DNA of 64,000 nt from Rhizobium leguminosarum (GTDB lineage: Bacteria; Pseudomonadota; Alphaproteobacteria; Rhizobiales; Rhizobiaceae), in assembly GCF_017876795.1 (NCBI RefSeq), contig NZ_JAGIOR010000002.1:558001-622000 (forward strand), given 5' to 3'. Both the position numbers and the translations under genes were made by a program. Positions 18,799-28,694 of this stretch are shown one piece after another. A model generated the notes under the pieces. The model searched no databases, was not told the origin of the DNA, and was given only the letters and a program-made list of their open reading frames with translations. Position 1 is the stretch's first letter, and each line of letters opens with the position of its first letter.

Positions 18799-19842
18799 TT
18801 GGAGCAGCTGAAAGATCTGGACAGTGTTTCCCCGCGGGCCGGCAGCGGTTCGGCATCGCCGCCCTATGAACGTCCCGGCGTCGTGGCTGCTGCCGTTTAC
18901 CAGCATGGGCAACGCATTCGCGACATTGGGATAGAAGAGGCCGGCGAATGGCGAGGCCGGGACAATGCCGTCGTCTGGATCGGCCTGCACGAGCCGGATG
19001 AAGTGCTGCTGCACCAGGTCCAGGCTGAGTTTAATCTCCATGCCTTGGCGATCGAGGACGCGGCGCAGCCCCATCAGCGACCGAAGCTGGAGATTTATGG
19101 GGACGCGATGTTCATCGTCGCCCGCACCGCCCATATGAAGGATGACGAAATCATCTTCGGCGAAACGCATTTGTTCGTCGGTCGCGGGTATGTCGTCTCG
19201 GTTCGCCACGGGGACTCATCTTCGTACCTGGCGGTGCGGCAGCGATGCGAGGCGACGCCCGCAGCGCTGGCCCACGGCGAGAATTACATTCTTTATTCCA
19301 TCCTGGATTTCATCGTCGACAATTACATGCCGGTCATCGAGGTCGTGCAGGAGGAGGTCGAAAAACTCGAGGATCTGGTGCTGCGCGAACAGCTGGCAAA
19401 ATCCGACATCGAGCGGCTTTACCTGTTGCGGCGCAAGCTGCTGCGATTGCGCAATGCCGTGGTGCCGCTCGTCGACGTCTGCCGGCGATACGAGCATATC
19501 GATCTTCCCGGTATGGATCCGACGCTCCAGTCGCTGTTTCGCGATGTGACCGATCACGTGCGCCGGGTTCAGGAAGATATCGATGCGTTGCGCGAGGTGC
19601 TGGCCTTCGCCTTCGAGGCCAGCGTGATGATCGGCCAGACGGAGCAGACGGCGATTGCCCGCAAGCTTGCCGCCTGGGCGGCGATCCTCGCCGTTCCCAC
19701 CGCGATCGCCGGAATCTACGGCATGAATTTCAGCGATATGCCTGAACTGAAATTCCAGTATGGCTATTTCTTCGTGCTGGGTGTCATTGCCGTCTTGTGT
19801 CTGGGCCTGTTCGGTTTCTTCCGCCGAAGGAAGTGGCTGTAA
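18799..19842 (+). CDS. CorA-family divalent metal ion transporter
   Basis: This 347-residue member of the CorA/ZntB family consists of a large cytoplasmic N-terminal funnel and two C-terminal membrane helices joined by the family signature YGMNF, followed here by SDMPELKFQYG. Helix 1 is KLAAWAAILAVPTAIAGI and helix 2 is FFVLGVIAVLCLGLFGFF, with the basic tail RRRKWL. The start is a TTG at 18799, supported by GGAGGA nine bases upstream. Members move Mg2+, Co2+ or Zn2+; the exact ion cannot be read. It is convergent with the minus-strand phosphotransferase gene (14 bp between stops). Confidence 0.92.
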   Translation: MEQLKDLDSVSPRAGSGSASPPYERPGVVAAAVYQHGQRIRDIGIEEAGEWRGRDNAVVWIGLHEPDEVLLHQVQAEFNLHALAIEDAAQPHQRPKLEIYGDAMFIVARTAHMKDDEIIFGETHLFVGRGYVVSVRHGDSSSYLAVRQRCEATPAALAHGENYILYSILDFIVDNYMPVIEVVQEEVEKLEDLVLREQLAKSDIERLYLLRRKLLRLRNAVVPLVDVCRRYEHIDLPGMDPTLQSLFRDVTDHVRRVQEDIDALREVLAFAFEASVMIGQTEQTAIARKLAAWAAILAVPTAIAGIYGMNFSDMPELKFQYGYFFVLGVIAVLCLGLFGFFRRRKWL

Positions 19843-19856
19843 TTGTTGGAGGCGGG

Positions 19857-20630
19857 TCACCGCAGTGCGCGTTGCAGCTGATCTCGATGTTTGCTGATGT
19901 AGTCGATGTCGCTTAGATACAGCCGACCGTCTCCTGCAGCCACGTCCTCCACGAAGGTCTCGTCTCCGGCCGAGGCCCTTGTTTGCATGAAATTCACGAG
20001 CGCCTGAAGCCGACTGCAGATCGTCTCCGGCAGCTGGCGCCGCTCTTCTGCCGTCGTGCTGTAGGCCATGCAGAAGATCTCCGCCCGCCGCAGCTGTTCA
20101 TCGAGGCCTGATATCACGCCGGGGTTGGAGGGATCGGACAAGGGTGCCCAGCGGTAAACCGCATAGGCCAGATCCCATAGGCGCGGCGCGGGATGAGCGG
20201 CGTCGAAATCGATGATCCCGACAGCCTCATGCTCTGCGGTGGCGACGTTGTAAGGCGCATAATCTCCGTGGCAGACGATCTCGCGCGGTTCCTGCGGCGG
20301 CAGCATCCATGTCTGGACCTCGCCATCCCTCTCCAGAAACCCCTGAGATGCGGTGTGAAAATCGCGCAAAAGCCTGGCTGCGGAAAGCAGCATGGTCTCC
20401 GATCCGACAAATGGGTCACGCAAGTCTTCGCAGACGCTCCCGGCGACGAAGCTGACAACGTCCTCCCTTTCCGCTGAGATTTCGATGGGCTCCGGCGCCG
20501 CTAGAAAGCCCCTGCTTCTGAGGTGCCGCAAAAACCGGTGCACCGTCGGCGTCCACGCGCCGGATGGTCTGATGACAGTGTTGCCGTCACGCCAGATCTG
20601 CCCGGCTCGCCCGCCCTCCAATGGTTTCAC
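19857..20630 (-). CDS. Aminoglycoside-phosphotransferase-family (APH) small-molecule kinase
   Basis: This 257-residue kinase of the APH/choline-kinase fold has the catalytic motif CHGDYAPYN and the metal-binding motif IDFDAAHPAPRLWDLAY. ATP-dependent phosphorylation of a hydroxyl compound is the expected activity. True antibiotic resistance cannot be inferred, since many such proteins act on metabolites. The GTG at 20630 is preferred because AGGAG stands about eight bases before it and the length fits; an in-frame upstream extension overlaps the metallo-hydrolase gene. It lies 25 bp after that gene and is probably cotranscribed. Confidence 0.85.
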   Translation of the reverse strand: MKPLEGGRAGQIWRDGNTVIRPSGAWTPTVHRFLRHLRSRGFLAAPEPIEISAEREDVVSFVAGSVCEDLRDPFVGSETMLLSAARLLRDFHTASQGFLERDGEVQTWMLPPQEPREIVCHGDYAPYNVATAEHEAVGIIDFDAAHPAPRLWDLAYAVYRWAPLSDPSNPGVISGLDEQLRRAEIFCMAYSTTAEERRQLPETICSRLQALVNFMQTRASAGDETFVEDVAAGDGRLYLSDIDYISKHRDQLQRALR

Positions 20631-20655
20631 GTCATGGTCTCCTGCATGCGATCCT

Positions 20656-21537
20656 CTATGCGTGATTCCGTTTTTCGATATGGGCCTGAACCGTGGCGCC
20701 AAGATTTGTATCGTGGCAGTTCCGGTAGAATGTCACCGTATCCAAAGGCATCCCAGCGGGAATGGTGACGAAATCTTCAAGCCGGAAGCCGCTTGAGCGG
20801 CTGAGTTCTCCATCCTCCAGTTGGCTTTCGCTCAACCCATCGACACGATCGGCCAGGGCTTCGAAATAGCCGAGGTTCGCCTTCACCATCGAAGGCGAAG
20901 ATGTCCGGCCATGCGCGGGGATGACCAGTCTTGCATTAAGGTCACGGATCCGCTCTAGCGAGGAACGGATCAGGCGAAGGTCTTCGGCACTTTTGCTCCA
21001 GACTTCAGGAATGGGGTATTCCACCGCGTCGACCGCCAGGCAGATGCGAAGTTCGGGGATCCATGCGGCGACATGGTCGGGCGTGTGCCCGGGCGTATGG
21101 ATCAGTTCGAGCGTGAGATCGCCGCCGTTGAGGACCATCGAGTCGGAGAAGGTGATATCGGGGCCGACGAGTTCGACATTCCGAAACCTCCATTCCTGGC
21201 TCGCCTTGTCTCTGAGGATCTGCTGCGCCGAGGGATCACGCAAGCGGTCGAGCGCCGCGGCATGCGCTATGATGGGAGCGCGGCCCGTAATGACGGCATT
21301 TCCCCAGAAATGATCCCAATCCATGTGCGAATTGATGACGATCAGCGGGCGATCCGCAGCCTTCTCTTCAAGCAGATCCAGCGCCATCCGGCATAACTCG
21401 GGCGTCCCGAGCGTATCGATCAGGACGTTGAACCTCTCGGTCCGGACAAACACGCCATCGACTTCGTCGCCCGCTCGAACGATCACGATCCGGTCGTCAA
21501 GTTCGGGATAGGAGCATAGTTCTACCGATACATCCAC
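20656..21537 (-). CDS. Metallo-beta-lactamase-fold hydrolase
   Basis: This is a 293-residue MBL-fold protein. The metal motif reads NSHMDWDHFWGN, a variant of HxHxDH in which the second His is Asp, a form seen in several MBL subfamilies. Further ligands are HTPGHTPDHVAAW, LAVDAVEYPIPEVW and VIPAHGR. It has no signal peptide, so it should be cytoplasmic. The substrate is unknown; thioesters, lactones and phosphodiesters are all known in the fold. It sits between the small secreted protein (upstream) and the APH-type kinase (downstream), in one probable operon. Confidence 0.88.
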   Translation of the reverse strand: MDVSVELCSYPELDDRIVIVRAGDEVDGVFVRTERFNVLIDTLGTPELCRMALDLLEEKAADRPLIVINSHMDWDHFWGNAVITGRAPIIAHAAALDRLRDPSAQQILRDKASQEWRFRNVELVGPDITFSDSMVLNGGDLTLELIHTPGHTPDHVAAWIPELRICLAVDAVEYPIPEVWSKSAEDLRLIRSSLERIRDLNARLVIPAHGRTSSPSMVKANLGYFEALADRVDGLSESQLEDGELSRSSGFRLEDFVTIPAGMPLDTVTFYRNCHDTNLGATVQAHIEKRNHA

Positions 21538-21606
21538 GTCTGGTTGCCTCTATTGCAATCGGAGTGTTTTCATTCAGTACATCAAATCTTGCTTGGGTGC
21601 CTGCCC

Positions 21607-21990
21607 TCAAGGATGGTGCGGCTTCCGCTTTACGGCGACATGCACATCCCAAGTTTTCATCACGGTATTCGGCACCGCGGCTGCGCAAATCACCATGACG
21701 CTGGGTTTCGAACGGCCGAGGCTCTTCGGCGTCCACTGTGTTTGGAGGGGGACCGCGCATCGAGGAACCAGCACCTTGGCGTTGGGCTCCAACGCTTGCC
21801 ATTGCTCGCTCCCCTTAGCGTTCTCAGCCGAGATGAAACGCCTGGCCTCCTCGCGGATCTCGAACAGGCCGTGCTTGTCAGGGGTAGAACGGTCGGTGTC
21901 GATGCTCCAGGAGGCGAGGCACGGGACGCACGCTGCAAGGGTTGCAGTGAAGAGGATCGTTTGAAGCAGTGATGCGCGGTCAGCAGCCAA
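21607..21990 (-). CDS. Small secreted protein of unknown family, TTG start
   Basis: This is a 127-residue product. The start is a TTG at 21990, preceded by AGAGAGG at eight bases. It opens directly into a signal peptide (SLLQTILFTATLAACVPCLA) followed by a polar mature part with FEIREEARRFISAENAKGS, VLVPRCAVPLQTQWTPKSLG and VMVICAAAVPNTVMKTWDVH. Mature cysteines could form a disulphide. The upstream in-frame codons do not look coding. I do not recognise the family. It stands 70 bp before the metallo-hydrolase gene on the same strand and diverges from glgE. Confidence 0.6.
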   Translation of the reverse strand: MAADRASLLQTILFTATLAACVPCLASWSIDTDRSTPDKHGLFEIREEARRFISAENAKGSEQWQALEPNAKVLVPRCAVPLQTQWTPKSLGRSKPSVMVICAAAVPNTVMKTWDVHVAVKRKPHHP

Positions 21991-22160
21991 ATGGGTAACC
22001 TCTCTTGGGAGAGGCAAGACTACCCAAAAGCGGCATGAATCCTCAAGCACGCTCTGCAGCATTGAGTGCCGTTGAAGAGCGAACGTCGATGCGGTCGGTG
22101 ATCTTCGCGCATCGCGAATTGGCGGTTTCGGTGGAACAACCACCGCCGAGGGAAGTTTGC

Positions 22161-25100
22161 ATGGAAAGCAACTCGAGGCGGCGGCCGATGCCATTTTCTA
22201 CAAACCAGGGTGTGTTGAGCACCCCACCCCGGATCTATTATGTCAATCCGCTTCTACTCCAGGGCATCGATGCATGGCGCGAGGTTTTCGACCATGCGGC
22301 GGATACGGGTTTCGATCGTGTGCTGACGGCGCCTATCTTCGATCGGGGCGGGGAATGTAGCGTCTTTACCTCCCGGGATTTCGATCGCCTCGATCCTGAA
22401 CTGTCGCTCGGAAGCGCGGTCGAGGATGGGGTGGCGCGCCTGGCGGAGGCTGCCGGCAAGAGCGGCGTCGCCTTGATGATGGACCTGATGCTCGACGGCA
22501 AGGCTCGGGATCCCGAAGCGGGCTTTCATCCTGTCGACCCCCGGCGCTCACCATTAGACCCGGCGGAGCCGATGTCCGTGATGGCAGCGGAGTCTCAATC
22601 CCGGCTATTGGAAGAATGGACCGAACGGGTGCGAAGACTGGCCGGTCTAGGCCTCTCCGGCTACCGGGTGCTCGGGATCGATCGCGCCCCGCCGACGCTT
22701 TTCAAATCGTTGATTTCTGCGGTGCGCGAGACGGCGGACGCGCAATTCTTCGCCTGGACCCCCGGCACCGATTTCGGGGCGAGGGAAGCGGTCAAGGATG
22801 CAGGCTTCGATGGATGTTTTTCATCCATGGCCTGGTGGGATTTCGACGAAAGATGGTTTATCGAAGAACACCGTGTGCAGGCGCTGCTCGGCCGGCAGAT
22901 CGCCTTTCCGGAGCCGCCATTCGCCCGGCGGATTGCGCACGGAACCGAGAGCCGCGAAATCCTCGAACGGCGCGCCGTCCGTGCGCTGCGCCTTGCCGCC
23001 GCGCTCGGCGGCGGCGTGATGGTTCCGATGGGCTTCGAATATGGCGCAGCCACGCCGCTTGATCCGACCCATGGGAATGGAGCGGGTTTACGGGGACTGC
23101 GCCATGACCTCGCTTTCGATATCTCCGCCCAAATTCGCCTTGCAAACACCGAAATCGGCCAGAACCAAGATGTGTTTGCCGCAATGCTTCGGCTCATCCG
23201 CAACGCCAATGGCTCCGTCTCAGCCCTTCTGCAATCTGAGACGGAAGACCTTCGCAGCGCGGAGAATGTGCGCTTCATCTTAATCAACCGGGACCTTCGG
23301 AAAAGCGCGCCCGCTCCGGTTATGGCACTTCGCGAAGCGGCTTCGGGTTTTCTTCCCGTCGCTACCGACGGCGCGGCTCTACGGCTGCGGGCAGGGGAGA
23401 CGCTGGTTATCGAAGGCAAGGCACCGGCGCCGATCACGTCCCGGCCCATTCTCGATATCGAGCAGGCGACGGCGTCGCCGCGGCTTGCCATTGAAAACAT
23501 GCTGCCACGCGTCGATGAGGGGCGCTTCCCGGTCAAGCGAGTGGTCGGCGACATCGTCACCGTCGAGGCAGATATATTCGCAGACGGCCACGACCCGGTC
23601 GCCGCGGTCCTGCTCTGGCGGCCGCTCGATGCGGCGGAGTGGAACGAAACGGAAATGCAACTGGTCGAGAACGACCGCTGGCGCGGCGAATTCCTGCTGG
23701 AGCGCACCGGCCGCTATGAATTTGCAATCGAGGTATGGAGGAACCTGTTTGCGATATTTCGCTACGAACTGACGAAGAAGAATGATGCCAGGCTGGACCT
23801 GAAGCTCGAGCTTCAGGAGGGGTTGAATCTCGTCCGCTCGGCTGAAACGCAGGGCAGCACACCGCTCGGCGCTGATTTGAAAGCCCTCGCCGACCGTCTC
23901 GAACATGCGTCGGATGCCGAGCGCACGGCGATCCTGCTGGATCCCAAGATATCGGAACTGATGAACAAAGCCGACAGGCGGCCGTTTCGGCTTCGCTCCG
24001 TGGCAAGCGCCGTCGATGCCGAACGCAAGGCCGCCGCCTTTGCCAGCTGGTACCAGATTTTTCCGCGCTCGCAGAGCGGCGATCCGGACCGGCACGGCAC
24101 ATTCGTCGACGTCATCGCGAGATTGCCCGCCATCCGCGCTATGGGCTTCGACGTGCTCTATTTCCCGCCGATTCATCCGATCGGTTCGACCAACCGGAAA
24201 GGCCGCAACAACAGCCTGAAAGCCGGGCCTGATGATCCGGGAAGCCCCTATGCGATCGGCTCCGAGGAGGGCGGCCACGACGCCATCCATCCTGAACTCG
24301 GCGAGTTCGAGGATTTTCGGCGTCTGGTCGAGGTGGCGGGCCGGCATGGCCTGGAGATCGCCCTCGACCTCGCAATTCAGGCGTCGCCTGATCACCCCTG
24401 GCTGAAGGAGCACCCCGGCTGGTTCGACTGGCGTCCAGACGGCACGATCAAATATGCCGAAAACCCGCCGAAGAAATACGAGGACATCGTCAACGTCGAT
24501 TTCTACACCAGGGATGCGCTGCCTTCGCTATGGGTTGAGCTCAGGGATGTCGTCCAGCTTTGGGTGGACCAGGGCGTCAAGCTGTTTCGCGTCGACAATC
24601 CGCACACCAAGCCCTTTCCGTTCTGGGAATGGCTGATCGGCGATATCAGGGCGCGTCATCCCGATGTCGTCTTCCTGTCGGAAGCCTTCACCAAGCCGAA
24701 GGTCATGTACAGGCTGGCGAAGATCGGCTTCTCCCAGTCCTACACCTATTTCACTTGGCGCAATGCCAAGTGGGAGCTTGAGCAATATATGCGGGAGCTG
24801 ACGGAGACGGAGGCGAGGGAATTCTTCCGCCCGCATTTCTTCGTCAACACCCATGATATCAATCCGGATTTCCTGCAGAACGCGCCGCGCCCGGCCTTCC
24901 TGATCCGCGCAGCCCTTGCCGCCACCCTCTCGGGTCTTTGGGGCGTTTATAACGGTTTCGAACTTTGCGAGGGGCGACCGGATGCCAAGCGCAAGGAATA
25001 CGCCGATAGCGAGAAGTACGAGATTCGCGCCTGGGACTACGACCGGCAGGGCAACATCATCGCTGAAATCAGCATGCTCAACCGCATCCGGACCGAAAAT

Positions 25101-25412
25101 ACCGCGCTGCATTCGCATCTCGGGCTGACGCTGCTGAACGCGCGAAATGACAATATCCTGTTCTTCGAGAAGGCAAGCCGTGCGCGTGACAACGTCCTGC
25201 TAATCGCCATCAGTCTCGACCCCCACAATTTCCAGCAAAGCGATGTCGAGCTGCCGCTCTGGCTCTGGTCGCTCGGGGATGGGGGCACGCTGGATGCCGA
25301 AGATCTGATCGGCGGGCATCGATTCAAGTGGACCGGCAAATGGCAGAGCATCGGGCTCAATCCCCACATCCTGCCCTATGCGATCTGGCGTATTCGCTCA
25401 AGGGAGGCATGA
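22161..25412 (+). CDS. glgE: GlgE-type alpha-1,4-glucan:maltose-1-phosphate maltosyltransferase with N-terminal degenerate barrel
   Basis: GlgE transfers maltosyl units from maltose-1-phosphate to the non-reducing end of an alpha-1,4-glucan. The core covers residues about 437-1083, the usual full length of GlgE (about 650-700). It has an N-terminal beta domain, the HPIGSTNRKGRNN loop, nucleophile Asp812 in LFRVDNPHTKPFPFW, acid/base Glu841 in VVFLSEAFTKP and FVNTHDINPD. The first 430 residues are extra and read like a second GH13-type barrel (IYYVNPLLLQGIDAW, GLSGYRVLGIDRAPPTLF, GFDGCFSSMAWWDF) without the catalytic set. The ATG at 22161 follows GAGGGAAG; the frame is open further upstream but carries no domain. 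The treS-mak gene follows directly (stop and ATG adjacent). Confidence 0.92.
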   Translation: MESNSRRRPMPFSTNQGVLSTPPRIYYVNPLLLQGIDAWREVFDHAADTGFDRVLTAPIFDRGGECSVFTSRDFDRLDPELSLGSAVEDGVARLAEAAGKSGVALMMDLMLDGKARDPEAGFHPVDPRRSPLDPAEPMSVMAAESQSRLLEEWTERVRRLAGLGLSGYRVLGIDRAPPTLFKSLISAVRETADAQFFAWTPGTDFGAREAVKDAGFDGCFSSMAWWDFDERWFIEEHRVQALLGRQIAFPEPPFARRIAHGTESREILERRAVRALRLAAALGGGVMVPMGFEYGAATPLDPTHGNGAGLRGLRHDLAFDISAQIRLANTEIGQNQDVFAAMLRLIRNANGSVSALLQSETEDLRSAENVRFILINRDLRKSAPAPVMALREAASGFLPVATDGAALRLRAGETLVIEGKAPAPITSRPILDIEQATASPRLAIENMLPRVDEGRFPVKRVVGDIVTVEADIFADGHDPVAAVLLWRPLDAAEWNETEMQLVENDRWRGEFLLERTGRYEFAIEVWRNLFAIFRYELTKKNDARLDLKLELQEGLNLVRSAETQGSTPLGADLKALADRLEHASDAERTAILLDPKISELMNKADRRPFRLRSVASAVDAERKAAAFASWYQIFPRSQSGDPDRHGTFVDVIARLPAIRAMGFDVLYFPPIHPIGSTNRKGRNNSLKAGPDDPGSPYAIGSEEGGHDAIHPELGEFEDFRRLVEVAGRHGLEIALDLAIQASPDHPWLKEHPGWFDWRPDGTIKYAENPPKKYEDIVNVDFYTRDALPSLWVELRDVVQLWVDQGVKLFRVDNPHTKPFPFWEWLIGDIRARHPDVVFLSEAFTKPKVMYRLAKIGFSQSYTYFTWRNAKWELEQYMRELTETEAREFFRPHFFVNTHDINPDFLQNAPRPAFLIRAALAATLSGLWGVYNGFELCEGRPDAKRKEYADSEKYEIRAWDYDRQGNIIAEISMLNRIRTENTALHSHLGLTLLNARNDNILFFEKASRARDNVLLIAISLDPHNFQQSDVELPLWLWSLGDGGTLDAEDLIGGHRFKWTGKWQSIGLNPHILPYAIWRIRSREA

Positions 25413-28400
25413 ATGGACACCATGAATGCCGGTGGTTCGCATCAGCCGCTGTGGTACAAGGATGCGATCATCTACCAACTGCACATCAAGTCGTTCTACG
25501 ACGCCAATGGCGACGGCGTCGGCGACTTTGCCGGCCTACACCAGAAGCTCGATCATATCGCAGCGCTCGGCGTCAACGCCATCTGGCTGCTGCCGTTCTT
25601 TCCCTCGCCGCGCCGCGACGACGGCTATGATATCGCCGACTATGGCAATGTCAGCCCCGATTACGGCACCTTGGAGGACTTCCGCGCCTTCGTCGATGCC
25701 GCCCACCAGCGCAATATCCGCGTCATCATCGAGCTCGTCATCAACCATACCTCCGATCAGCATCCCTGGTTTCAGCGCGCTCGTCAGTCACCGGCCAGAT
25801 CGCCGGAGCGCGACTTCTATGTCTGGTCTGATACCGATCAGAAATTCCCGGAAACGCGCATCATTTTCATCGATACGGAAAAATCCAACTGGACGTGGGA
25901 CGCCGCCGCCGGCGCCTACTACTGGCACCGCTTCTATTCCCACCAGCCCGACTTGAATTTCGACAGCCCGCTGGTCATGGAGGAACTGCTGAAGGTGATG
26001 CGTTTCTGGCTGGAAACCGGCATTGACGGTTTCCGCCTCGACGCAATCCCCTACCTCGTCGAGCGTGAGGGCACGATCAACGAAAACCTGCCGGAAACCC
26101 ATGCGATCCTCAAACGCATCCGTGCCGCGCTCGATGCCACCCATCCCGGCGTGATGCTGCTTGCCGAGGCCAATCAATGGCCGGAGGACACGCGCGAATA
26201 TTTCGGCGAGGGCGACGAATGCCACATGGCGTTCCACTTCCCGCTGATGCCGCGCATGTATATGGCGATCGCCAAGGAGGACCGCTTCCCGATCACCGAT
26301 ATTCTGCGGCAGACGCCTGAAATTCCCGAGAACTGCCAATGGGCGATCTTCCTGCGCAACCACGACGAGCTGACGCTCGAAATGGTGACCGACGCAGAGC
26401 GGGACTATCTCTGGGAAACTTACGCATCCGACAAGCGTGCCCGCATCAATCTCGGTATCCGACGGCGCCTGGCGCCGCTGATGGAGCGCGACCGCCGGCG
26501 GATCGAGCTGATGAACGCGCTGCTTCTTTCGATGCCGGGAACGCCGGTCATCTATTACGGCGACGAGATCGGCATGGGCGACAATATCTATCTCGGCGAC
26601 CGGGATGGGGTGAGGACGCCGATGCAATGGTCTCCGGACCGCAATGGCGGCTTCTCTAGGGTGGACCCGGCGCGTCTCGTCCTGCCGCCAGTCGCCGACC
26701 CGCTCTACGGTTTCGAGGCCGTCAACGTCGAGGCGCAGAGCACGGACGCGCATTCGCTGCTCAACTGGACACGCAAGATGCTGGCGCTGCGTGGCAGGCA
26801 TCCGGCCTTCGGCCGCGGTTCGTTGCGGTTCCTTGCACCGGAGAATCGCAAGATCCTCGCTTATCTCAGGGAGTATGAAGGCGAGACCCTGATGTGCGTC
26901 GCAAATCTCTCGCGGCTGCCTCAGGCCGTCGAACTCGACCTGTCGAGCTTCGAGGGCCGCGTGCCGATCGAATTGACCGGCATGTCGCCCTTTCCACCGA
27001 TCGGCCAGCTGACCTATCTGCTGACACTGCCGCCCTACGGCTTCTTCTGGTTCCAGCTGGAGGCCGATGCCGACCCGCCGGCATGGCGCACCGCGCCGCC
27101 GGAGCAGCTTCCCGATCTGGTGACGATGGTCATCCGCCGCGGCCTGCTCGATCTTGTCGATGAACCCAAGCTTGCCCGCGTCCTCAGCAATGAAATTCTG
27201 CCTGCCTATCTCGGCAAGCGGCGGTGGTTCGGGGCGAAGGATCAGCCGCTGCAGGCGGCGCGTCTGATCTCCGCAACGCCGATCCCGTTTGCCGACGGGA
27301 TCGTGCTCGGCGAATTGGAGGCCGTGCTGCCGAACCATAGCGAATCCTACCAACTGCCGCTGGCAATTGCCTGGGACGATGCGCAGCCCTCCGTACTGAC
27401 CCAGCAGCTCGCGCTCGGACGGGTCCGCGAGGGCCGGCGCGTCGGCTTCCTGACGGACGGATTTGCCGTGGAGGCGATGGCGCGCGGCATCCTGCGCGGA
27501 CTTGGCGACCGCTCGCGCATCACCGGCCGTACCGGCACGCTTGAATTTCTCGGCACGGAGCGCCTCGATCGTCTCGCCGTCACCGACGACCTTCCGGTCC
27601 ATTGGCTATCAGCCGAGCAGTCCAACAGTTCGCTGATTGTCGGCGACCTCGCGATGATCAAGCTAATCAGGCACATCTTTCCCGGTATTCATCCGGAGGT
27701 CGAGATGACGCGCTATCTCACCCGCGCCGGCTATGACCACACGGCGCCCCTGCTCGGCGAGGTCGCGCACACGGACTCCAGCGGACGCCGCTCGACATTG
27801 ATTATCGTTCAAGGCGCAATCCGCAATCAGGGCGACGCCTGGAACTGGATGCTGAACAATTTGCGCCGCGGGGCAGACGAACTCGTGCTGAACGACCCGG
27901 CCCTCCAGCCCGGCGACGACGTCTTCCAGCCGCTGATCAGCTTCGTCGCGATGGTCGGCATGAGATTGGGCGAACTGCATGTCGTGCTCGCCGGCGAGAC
28001 CGGGGACGAAGCCTTCAGCCCGTTCGTCGCCGGCGACAGCGAGGTTGACGCGATGAAGAAGGCGGTTGCCGGAGAGGTGGCCTATGCCATGTCGAAACTT
28101 GCCGAACGCGAGGAGAATGCCGATCCGGCGATCGACCTGCTCGCAGCACCGTTGCTCAAGCGCCGGTCCGAACTCGCCGAGCTTGCCGCGACGCTGGCGG
28201 AGGCCGCGCGCCATACGCTGATGACACGCACACATGGCGATTTCCATCTTGGCCAGATCCTCGTCAGCGAGGGCGATGCCGTCATCATCGACTTCGAGGG
28301 CGAGCCTGCGAAAAACCTGGCCGAGCGCCGCGCCAAGACGAACCCGCTGCGCGATGTCGCCGGGCTTTTGAGATCACTGAGCTATCTCGTCGCCACCGCC

Positions 28401-28694
28401 AAGCTCGATAACGATGCCGTCATCGAACACGAGAACGAAGTCCGTCGCGACGCCATCGCCCGCTTCGGGCGCCAGGCAGAGGAGGCGTTCCTCGGCGCCT
28501 ATTCGCAGGCGGTATCGGCATCGAAGTTGCTTGACATGCCGCCCGGCAAACGACGGAGGGTTCTCGATGCCTTTCTTCTCGAAAAAGCCGCCTACGAGAT
28601 CGCCTATGAAGCCCGCAACCGGCCGAAATGGCTTCCGATTCCGCTCTCCGGCTTTACCGAAATCGTCTCGCGTCTGGCGGGGGTCCCGGCATGA
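25413..28694 (+). CDS. treS: Trehalose synthase fused to maltokinase (TreS-Mak)
   Basis: A single 1093-residue polypeptide joins two enzymes. Residues 1 to about 555 are a GH13 trehalose synthase (maltose alpha-glucosyltransferase): [20 protein letters not shown], nucleophile Asp210 in [10 protein letters not shown], acid/base Glu252 in [12 protein letters not shown], and [15 protein letters not shown]. From about 575 to the end is a maltokinase of the APH fold: [14 protein letters not shown], catalytic Asp943 in [12 protein letters not shown], and [20 protein letters not shown]. The pair converts trehalose to maltose and then maltose-1-phosphate, the GlgE donor. The start ATG is immediately after the glgE stop, and the stop overlaps the glgB start (ATGA), so the three are translationally coupled. 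Confidence 0.94.
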   Translation: MDTMNAGGSHQPLWYKDAIIYQLHIKSFYDANGDGVGDFAGLHQKLDHIAALGVNAIWLLPFFPSPRRDDGYDIADYGNVSPDYGTLEDFRAFVDAAHQRNIRVIIELVINHTSDQHPWFQRARQSPARSPERDFYVWSDTDQKFPETRIIFIDTEKSNWTWDAAAGAYYWHRFYSHQPDLNFDSPLVMEELLKVMRFWLETGIDGFRLDAIPYLVEREGTINENLPETHAILKRIRAALDATHPGVMLLAEANQWPEDTREYFGEGDECHMAFHFPLMPRMYMAIAKEDRFPITDILRQTPEIPENCQWAIFLRNHDELTLEMVTDAERDYLWETYASDKRARINLGIRRRLAPLMERDRRRIELMNALLLSMPGTPVIYYGDEIGMGDNIYLGDRDGVRTPMQWSPDRNGGFSRVDPARLVLPPVADPLYGFEAVNVEAQSTDAHSLLNWTRKMLALRGRHPAFGRGSLRFLAPENRKILAYLREYEGETLMCVANLSRLPQAVELDLSSFEGRVPIELTGMSPFPPIGQLTYLLTLPPYGFFWFQLEADADPPAWRTAPPEQLPDLVTMVIRRGLLDLVDEPKLARVLSNEILPAYLGKRRWFGAKDQPLQAARLISATPIPFADGIVLGELEAVLPNHSESYQLPLAIAWDDAQPSVLTQQLALGRVREGRRVGFLTDGFAVEAMARGILRGLGDRSRITGRTGTLEFLGTERLDRLAVTDDLPVHWLSAEQSNSSLIVGDLAMIKLIRHIFPGIHPEVEMTRYLTRAGYDHTAPLLGEVAHTDSSGRRSTLIIVQGAIRNQGDAWNWMLNNLRRGADELVLNDPALQPGDDVFQPLISFVAMVGMRLGELHVVLAGETGDEAFSPFVAGDSEVDAMKKAVAGEVAYAMSKLAEREENADPAIDLLAAPLLKRRSELAELAATLAEAARHTLMTRTHGDFHLGQILVSEGDAVIIDFEGEPAKNLAERRAKTNPLRDVAGLLRSLSYLVATAKLDNDAVIEHENEVRRDAIARFGRQAEEAFLGAYSQAVSASKLLDMPPGKRRRVLDAFLLEKAAYEIAYEARNRPKWLPIPLSGFTEIVSRLAGVPA

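Noticed and set aside
19857..20630. Antibiotic-resistance reading of the APH-family kinase
   Set aside because: The fold covers many metabolic kinases and nothing in the context points to resistance.
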